18,935 bases of DNA from assembly GCA_035552775.1 (NCBI GenBank), contig DASZKW010000005.1, positions 1 to 18,935 of the forward strand, read 5' to 3'. A model generated the notes under the pieces. The model was given only the letters and a program-made list of their open reading frames with translations, was not told the origin of the DNA and made no database searches. Shown here piece by piece: positions 15,001 through 18,935 of the stretch. Each line of letters opens with the position of its first letter. Position 1 is the stretch's first letter. A program made the position numbers and the translations under genes. The DNA is from DASZKW01 sp035552775 (GTDB taxonomy: Bacteria; Actinomycetota; Acidimicrobiia; Acidimicrobiales; Palsa-688).

Positions 15001-16029
15001 ATGCCGCTGGGCGTCGCGCACCGCCCTGGGTCCCCTGGCGGCGCCGGTACCGCCAGGAGGTTGCGCACCGGCCTGGCCGCGCTGTTACTCGTCCTCATCG
15101 GCGGCACGTTGGGATACGTCGCATTCGGTTACGGGTTGATCGACGCCGTATTCCAGACGGTGATCACCGTAACCACCGTTGGCTTCGGCGAGGTCCACCG
15201 CTTCGGATCGGGCGAGAAGCTGTTCACCATCGCGCTGATCCTCACCGGCGTCGGCACGGCCGCCTACACCTTCAGCGTGTTGATCGAGACCTTCGTCGAG
15301 GGCTACCTCGCCGACACCTTCGGGAGGCGCAGGATGGAACGCCGGATCAACGCCATGCGCGATCACGTCATCATCTGCGGCTGGGGCCGCGTCGGGACCG
15401 CCATCGCCCGTTACCTCCAGGCGTCGAACGCGGCGGTCATAGTGGTCGACACGTCAGCGGAGCGCCTCGCCGAGGTGGACGGGCCCTCGGTGAAGGGCGA
15501 CGCCACCAACGAAGACGTCCTGCGCGAGGCGGGGATCGAGCGGGCCCGCGTCCTGGTGACGGCACTGAACACCGACGCCGACAACCTGTACGTGACCCTG
15601 ACGGGCCGTTCGATGAGCCCGGGACTCTTCATCGTTTCCCGGGCCGCCTCCGAACCCGCCGTCGCCAAGCTGGTCCAGGCCGGCGCCAACCGGGTCGTCA
15701 ATCCCCAGGACCTCGGCGGCGCCCGCATGGCGGCGCTGGCGGTGCAGCCTCACGTGGCGGAGTTCCTCGACGTGGTCATGCACGACGGGAGCCTCGAGTT
15801 CCGCCTCGAGCAGGTGGAGGTGCCCCCCGGCTCGCCGCTCGTGGGCGAGACGCTGCGAAGCGCCGCCGTGCACGACCGCACGGGCACCCTGGTGCTGGCC
15901 ATGCGCCAGCCCAAGGGGGCTTTCCTCACCAACCCGCGACCGGAGGCGGCGATCGGCAGTGGCGACATCCTCATCGTCATCGGCAACGCCGACCAGGTCA
16001 GCGCTCTGCGCTCGCTCGCCTCGGGCTAG
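15001..16029 (+). CDS. Two-helix potassium channel with RCK (TrkA-N/TrkA-C) regulatory domains
   Basis: Predicted ligand-gated K+ channel of the MthK/Kch type in the cell membrane. The 342-residue protein has an outer helix (about 24-44), a pore helix and selectivity filter TTVGFGEV (58-65), and an inner helix (about 76-98). A cytoplasmic RCK-N Rossmann domain starts at 121 with VIICGWGRVG (NAD/nucleotide-binding glycines). An RCK-C domain covers about 255-340. The filter has Phe where Tyr is commonest, a known variant. The basic 20-residue N-terminus is short. The ATG at 15001 is the first start that gives a complete outer helix. It follows the mannosidase by 48 bases without obvious functional link. 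Confidence 0.92.
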   Translation: MPLGVAHRPGSPGGAGTARRLRTGLAALLLVLIGGTLGYVAFGYGLIDAVFQTVITVTTVGFGEVHRFGSGEKLFTIALILTGVGTAAYTFSVLIETFVEGYLADTFGRRRMERRINAMRDHVIICGWGRVGTAIARYLQASNAAVIVVDTSAERLAEVDGPSVKGDATNEDVLREAGIERARVLVTALNTDADNLYVTLTGRSMSPGLFIVSRAASEPAVAKLVQAGANRVVNPQDLGGARMAALAVQPHVAEFLDVVMHDGSLEFRLEQVEVPPGSPLVGETLRSAAVHDRTGTLVLAMRQPKGAFLTNPRPEAAIGSGDILIVIGNADQVSALRSLASG

Positions 16030-16041
16030 CCTGATGACAGG

Positions 16042-16069
16042 TTGACGTCTTTGCTGCCAAAATAGCTGC
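16042..16069 (+). promoter_or_regulatory. Promoter region of the VapBC-type operon
   Basis: TTGACG (16042-16047) resembles a -35 box and TAGCTG (16063-16068) could be a -10 at a short 15-base spacing. Alternatively CAAAAT (16058-16063) ends six bases before the ATG, as for the other leaderless starts. The two readings exclude each other. Autoregulation by the antitoxin would be expected here from the family. Confidence 0.4.
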
Positions 16070-16306
16070 ATGACCGTCGCCATCACCGTCCGTAACGTCC
16101 CGGAGGAGGTGCGAGACGAGTTGGCAGCCCGAGCCGCCCGCTCTGGTCGTTCCCTCCAGGAGTACCTTCTCACCGAATTGGTCAAGGTGGCATCCACGCC
16201 GAGCGTGGAAGACGTCGTCGGCCGCGCTCGCCAGCGGGCTTTGCTCACCGGAACCGCCCTCGACGTGGCCGCTGTTCTCGCTGACCGTGATGCCGAGCGC
16301 CGGTGA
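16070..16306 (+). CDS. VapB/FitA-like ribbon-helix-helix antitoxin
   Basis: Predicted antitoxin that binds the PIN toxin encoded next and represses their shared promoter. The 78-residue protein starts MTVAITVRNVPEEVRDELAA, with the strand-helix-helix pattern of FitA/Arc-type DNA-binding domains (about 1-42, ending LQEYLLTEL). The C-terminal half (about 45-78) is the likely toxin-neutralising tail. Its stop overlaps the toxin's GTG (GTGA, 16303-16306), giving coupled translation and the classic antitoxin-first order. Codon use resembles the neighbours. Confidence 0.85.
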   Translation: MTVAITVRNVPEEVRDELAARAARSGRSLQEYLLTELVKVASTPSVEDVVGRARQRALLTGTALDVAAVLADRDAERR

Positions 16307-16749
16307 GCCACCAGCAGCCGACGCCGGTGGTGCTGGACGGCTCGGCGCTGGTAGCGCTCCTGGGTGACGCAGGGCCCGCAGGGACCTGGGTGGAGGCGGC
16401 CATATCCGGCGCAGCACTGGCCGCGCCTGAGCTGGCCGTCTTCGAGGCGGCCAACATCTTGCGCCGGCAGATGATCTCCGGCCCGCTCGACGCGAGCCAG
16501 GCAACGCTCGCCCACGCTGATCTCGTCGCTTTGCCGTTGCAACTATGGCCCTACGCCCCGCTGTCCGAACGGGCGTGGGAGCTGCGTCACAACCTCACCA
16601 TCTACGACGCTTCCTACGTGGCCCTCGCCGAGTTGCTGGGGGCCCCGGTGGTCACGCTCGACGCAAAGTTGCGCCGGGCCCCCGGGCTCCGGTGTCCGAT
16701 CCTGGCCTACGTCGACGGTTACCGTCACACCCTGCGTCCAGACTTCTGA
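16303..16749 (+). CDS. VapC-family PIN-domain toxin
   Basis: Predicted Mg-dependent ribonuclease toxin. The 148-residue PIN domain keeps the acidic residues expected at the active site: Asp12 (VLDGSALV), Glu48 (ELAVFEAANIL), Asp102 (YDASYVALAE) and Asp120 (TLDAKL). It should therefore be active. The GTG start overlaps the antitoxin stop by four bases. The next frame begins 21 bases after its stop behind a strong Shine-Dalgarno, so the toxin operon reads straight into the helicase fragment. RNA target unknown. Confidence 0.88.
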   Translation: MSHQQPTPVVLDGSALVALLGDAGPAGTWVEAAISGAALAAPELAVFEAANILRRQMISGPLDASQATLAHADLVALPLQLWPYAPLSERAWELRHNLTIYDASYVALAELLGAPVVTLDAKLRRAPGLRCPILAYVDGYRHTLRPDF

Positions 16750-16759
16750 CGACCAGACG

Positions 16760-16765
16760 AGGAGG
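16760..16765 (+). promoter_or_regulatory. Strong Shine-Dalgarno deciding the helicase-fragment start
   Basis: AGGAGG lies five bases before the GTG at 16771, ideal spacing. The overlapping ATG at 16766 would be too close to it and opens a frame without family similarity, so GTG 16771 is preferred. It is the clearest ribosome-binding site in the window. Confidence 0.7.
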
Positions 16766-16770
16766 ATGCG

Positions 16771-17052
16771 GTGGTTGAGGGCTTTGCGGGATTTGCAAGA
16801 CAGGCCTCGGGGCGGGACCCTTATCCCTACCAGGAGCGCTTGGCCGCTGAGGGACTACCCGACTTGCTCGCGGTGGAGACCGGCGCAGGCAAGACCGCGG
16901 CGGTCGTCCTGGCTTGGCTGTGGCGGCGGCGCTTGCACCCCGACCCAGCCGTACGCTACAGCACTCCTCACTGGCTGGTGTTGTGCGAGCCGATGCGTAG
17001 CCTCACCGAGCAGACACGGTCGGTGGTGGAGACGTGGCTCGAGGCTCCGTAA
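16771..17052 (+). pseudogene. Truncated DEAD-type helicase N-terminus, Cas3-like
   Basis: The 93-residue frame starts with FAGFARQASGRDPYPYQERL, a Q-motif-like region. Walker A VETGAGKTAAVVLAWLWRRR (about 31-50) follows, then WLVLCEPMRSLTEQTRSVV (motif Ia region, about 70-88). This order and wording match, from memory, the beginning of Cas3-type CRISPR helicases of actinobacteria. The frame then stops at TAA 17050-17052, whereas complete proteins of this type run to several hundred residues. No other frame downstream continues it. DEAD box, helicase motifs IV-VI and any HD nuclease are missing, so activity is not expected. It has a good Shine-Dalgarno and no internal stops, so truncation may be recent. 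The general helicase call is firm; the Cas3 assignment is moderate and the subtype is open. CRISPR-like repeats begin 51 bases later. Confidence 0.6.
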
Positions 17053-17275
17053 CCCCTGTCGAAACTGGATCTGTAGCGACCGCCTTCGCCTGGTTTGCCT
17101 GCGTTCCTCCCGACCTTCATGGTCGGGCTCCATTGCGGCAGCTTGACATACGTGTCACCCGCTGCCAGTGGCGGAGGTCCTCCCGACCTTCGTGGTCGCC
17201 ACTGTTATCCGGGGCGACCCGCGGCGGTAGACGCAGCCTGACGATTCCCGGCACGTCCTCGATGGCGGCGTCGCC
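17053..17275. other. Gene-free region between helicase fragment and response regulator
   Basis: No frame here has gene-like translation. It holds the two CRISPR-like hairpin repeats, a TTGACA at 17143-17148 inside a TGACA-TACG-TGTCA inverted repeat (17144-17157), and CAGTGGCG / CGCCACTG arms (17166-17173, 17197-17204) around the second hairpin. It also has to contain the 3' end signals of two convergent units. Confidence 0.6.
17103..17212. repeat. Two CRISPR-like hairpin repeats 73 bp apart (possible array remnant)
   Basis: The core TCCTCCCGACCTTCATGGTC at 17105-17124 recurs at 17178-17197 with one change (A to G), followed in both by a further G. The offset is 73 bases, fitting a 37-base repeat (17103-17139) plus a 36-base spacer (17140-17175). 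Copy one has a perfect seven-pair stem CCCGACC/GGTCGGG with loop TTCAT and a tail CTCCATTGCGGC. Copy two keeps a five-pair stem and loses the 3' half, as terminal array repeats often do. A pair of transcription terminators for the convergent genes is the main alternative. Confidence 0.42.
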
Positions 17276-17929
17276 CTACGTTGAGCGTGATTGAAGGTAG
17301 GTGACGACGGCTCGGACGCGTCGGTGCTCGACGGCTGTCGGGAGCAGCCCGAGCTTGGTGAAGATGCTGTTGATGTGGGTCTCGACGGTTCGCTGGCCAA
17401 CCACGAGTCGCTCGGCAATGGCAGCGTTGGAGAGACCCTCGGCCATCATGGATAGGACTTCCCGCTCTCGATCGCTGAGGACCGCGAGCGGGGTGTCGGG
17501 CGCGCCTCGGCGGACCAGGGCGGCGATGACGAGAGGGTCCACCGCGGTACCACCAGTGCCGACGCGGCGGACGGCCGAGAGGAACTCGTCGATCTCCAAG
17601 ACTCGGTCCTTGAGCAGGTAGCCGAGCCCCCCTGCATCGCTGTCGAAGAGCCTGAGTGCCCCGCCGGCATGCACGTGCTGGCTGAGCAGGAGTACCCCCA
17701 TGGTGGGATACCGTTCGCGGATCTCTCGAGCGGCGCGGACGCCTTCGTCGGTGAACGTCGGGGGCATCCGGACGTCGATGATGGCCAGATCGGGGCGGGT
17801 GTGGTCGACACACGCGAGCAGAGCGTCGACGTCACCGACGGCGCCGACCACTTCGAGGTCGTCCTCGGCGAGTATGCGAACGAGGCCTTCTCGGAGCAGG
17901 ACGGCGTCATCAGCCACCGCTATTCGCAT
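17276..17929 (-). CDS. NarL/LuxR-family response regulator
   Basis: Predicted DNA-binding output of the two-component system with the adjacent sensor. The 217-residue protein has a receiver domain: acidic pair Asp7-Asp8, phospho-acceptor Asp52 (AIIDVRMPP), Ser83 (LLSQH) and Lys107 (YLLKDRV). A LuxR-type helix-turn-helix follows at about 150-210 (LSDREREVLSMMAEGLSNAAIAERL). All key residues for phosphorylation are present. Its ATG lies inside the end of the sensor gene with a 10-base overlap, so the two are translated together. The region ends 223 bases from the helicase fragment, convergently. Target genes are unknown. Confidence 0.94.
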   Translation of the reverse strand: MRIAVADDAVLLREGLVRILAEDDLEVVGAVGDVDALLACVDHTRPDLAIIDVRMPPTFTDEGVRAAREIRERYPTMGVLLLSQHVHAGGALRLFDSDAGGLGYLLKDRVLEIDEFLSAVRRVGTGGTAVDPLVIAALVRRGAPDTPLAVLSDREREVLSMMAEGLSNAAIAERLVVGQRTVETHINSIFTKLGLLPTAVEHRRVRAVVTYLQSRST

Positions 17930-18935
17930 GGAATTGTGGCCGTCAGTACCGTGCCGCGGCCTGGGGTGCTGGCTAGTCGAAGTGTCCCGCCGCAGGCGGC
18001 CACCCGATCGGAGAGTCCTCGTAGACCCGAGCCTGCATCCAGTGCGGCGCCACCGGGACCGGTGTCGCTCACTGACACTGTTAACAACTCCTCACAACAT
18101 CGGGCGGCCAGCGTCATGTCTGCGCCGACCGCGTGCTTCGCAGCGTTGGTCAGACCCTCGCACGCCACAAACCAAGCGGTGGCCTCGGTCATGGGCAGAT
18201 GCCGATGAGCAGGGATCTCGAGAAGGATGACCACCCCAGCTTGGCGCGCCACCAACTCGACCAAGGCCGGACCCAACCCTTCTGACGCCAGCGCAGCCGG
18301 GACAAGACCGTGAGCCAGGGCGCGAAGCTCGTCGACCGCATCCCGGAGCCCGTTGACCGTCCCGTCAATCAGTTGGAGGGCCTCGGAGCCCAGCGTGCGC
18401 CCGAGGCGACGCTGCTCAGATCGCAGCGACAGGGCCAAGGCGACCAACTGCTGTTGAGCCCCGTCGTGGAGATCACGCTCTACCCGCCGGCGCTCGGCGT
18501 CAGCGGCCTCTACCACTCGAGCGCGGGACGCTTCGACCGCTGCGAGTTGCACACATAGCTCCGCTTGGAGCCTGGCGTGCTCCAACGACGTCGACGCCGC
18601 CTGCATCACGTCGCCGAAGAGGTGTGCGTCAGCATCGGCCAGACGCCGGTGAACTACGTAGCCGCACACCCCGCTCCGTCCCGGCAAGGAGGTGACCACC
18701 AGCTGCTCGGAGTCGGCTGGAACCTCACGGGGTGTTCCCCTGGAATCGACCAGACGGCCGTCGGGCAGCGCGAACGCCAGGTCCAAGTCCGGGTCTCGCA
18801 ATACGCTGGCCAGGACGTCTCGGAGCTCGCCCGGCATGGGGAGCTCCAAGCCGAGACGGTCGGTGAAGGCTCGCACTCGGGCGACGGCTTCGAAGGTGCG
18901 CCGGTCGTAGGTCCGGTCGATGAGCCGCTGAAGTT
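17920..18935 (-). CDS. NarL-type sensor histidine kinase, 5' end beyond the window
   Basis: Predicted sensor kinase that phosphorylates the adjacent regulator. A GTG exists at 18876, but the frame is open to the right edge and the extra residues (LQRLIDRTYDRRTFEAV) match the linker usually found after the membrane part of such kinases. The gene is therefore cut by the window. Numbering from 18876, a GAF-like segment (about 15-115) is followed by the HisKA_3 dimerisation helix with phospho-accepting His137 (ERDLHDGAQQQ). The ATPase domain comes next, with the N-box EGLTNAAKHA and G-boxes DTGPGG and GSGLRGLSDRV. The domain is complete, so kinase activity is expected. It overlaps the response-regulator gene by 10 bases. 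Signal and membrane topology are outside view. Confidence 0.9.
   Translation of the reverse strand, partial: LQRLIDRTYDRRTFEAVARVRAFTDRLGLELPMPGELRDVLASVLRDPDLDLAFALPDGRLVDSRGTPREVPADSEQLVVTSLPGRSGVCGYVVHRRLADADAHLFGDVMQAASTSLEHARLQAELCVQLAAVEASRARVVEAADAERRRVERDLHDGAQQQLVALALSLRSEQRRLGRTLGSEALQLIDGTVNGLRDAVDELRALAHGLVPAALASEGLGPALVELVARQAGVVILLEIPAHRHLPMTEATAWFVACEGLTNAAKHAVGADMTLAARCCEELLTVSVSDTGPGGAALDAGSGLRGLSDRVAACGGTLRLASTPGRGTVLTATIPCE

Noticed and set aside
13270..15021. 583-residue minus-strand frame opposite the mannosidase
   Set aside because: Pure antisense shadow of a gene with conserved catalytic residues.
17143..17171. TTGACA as a promoter -35 box in the gene-free region
   Set aside because: No -10-like hexamer occurs at a 16-18 base spacing and no gene follows on that strand.
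17034..17294. 86-residue plus-strand frame after the helicase fragment as its continuation
   Set aside because: Its translation shows no helicase motifs and runs through the hairpin repeats and into the end of the response-regulator gene.

Overview
The window is high-GC DNA with dense, mostly overlapping genes, GTG starts and NarL/PknB-type signalling proteins. This points to an actinobacterium, possibly an Acidimicrobiia-like lineage; that placement is inferred from gene style, with no rRNA or marker gene in view. Seven transcription units seem to start without a 5' leader: an A-second/T-sixth hexamer sits 5-8 nt before the start codon.

Layout. Positions 1-160 hold no supported gene. An AlkA-like DNA glycosylase (+, 173-1096) converges on a long minus-strand block. 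Read in its own direction, that block is a PknB-like Ser/Thr kinase (9180-7534), a PHP-domain phosphoesterase with a PolX-like N-terminus (7541-6495), an orphan molybdenum-hydroxylase large subunit (6498-4114), a secreted, C-terminally anchored His/Ala/Pro-rich protein (about 4014-2764) and a membrane GAF-GGDEF diguanylate cyclase (2767-1124). Most junctions overlap by 4 or 8 nt, so the block looks like one or two operons joining phospho-signalling, c-di-GMP and a surface protein. Divergent from the kinase are mobA-like and fdhD (+, 9332-10818), two molybdenum-cofactor genes that may serve the molybdenum hydroxylase across the shared promoter region.

An 18-bp-arm palindrome (10824-10865) separates fdhD from a convergent acyl-CoA dehydrogenase (-, 10896-12146). 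Divergent from the dehydrogenase are a GH38 alpha-mannosidase (+, 12235-14952) and a two-helix RCK potassium channel (+, 15001-16029).

The right part looks accessory. It has a VapB/VapC-type toxin-antitoxin pair (16070-16749), then a 93-residue fragment with a strong Shine-Dalgarno that resembles the N-terminus of a Cas3-type helicase (16771-17052). Next come two CRISPR-like hairpin repeats 73 bp apart (17103-17212). I read this as the scar of a deleted CRISPR-Cas locus, which is the most interesting part of the window, though unproven. The window ends with a NarL-type two-component system on the minus strand (17276-18935); its sensor kinase runs off the right edge.
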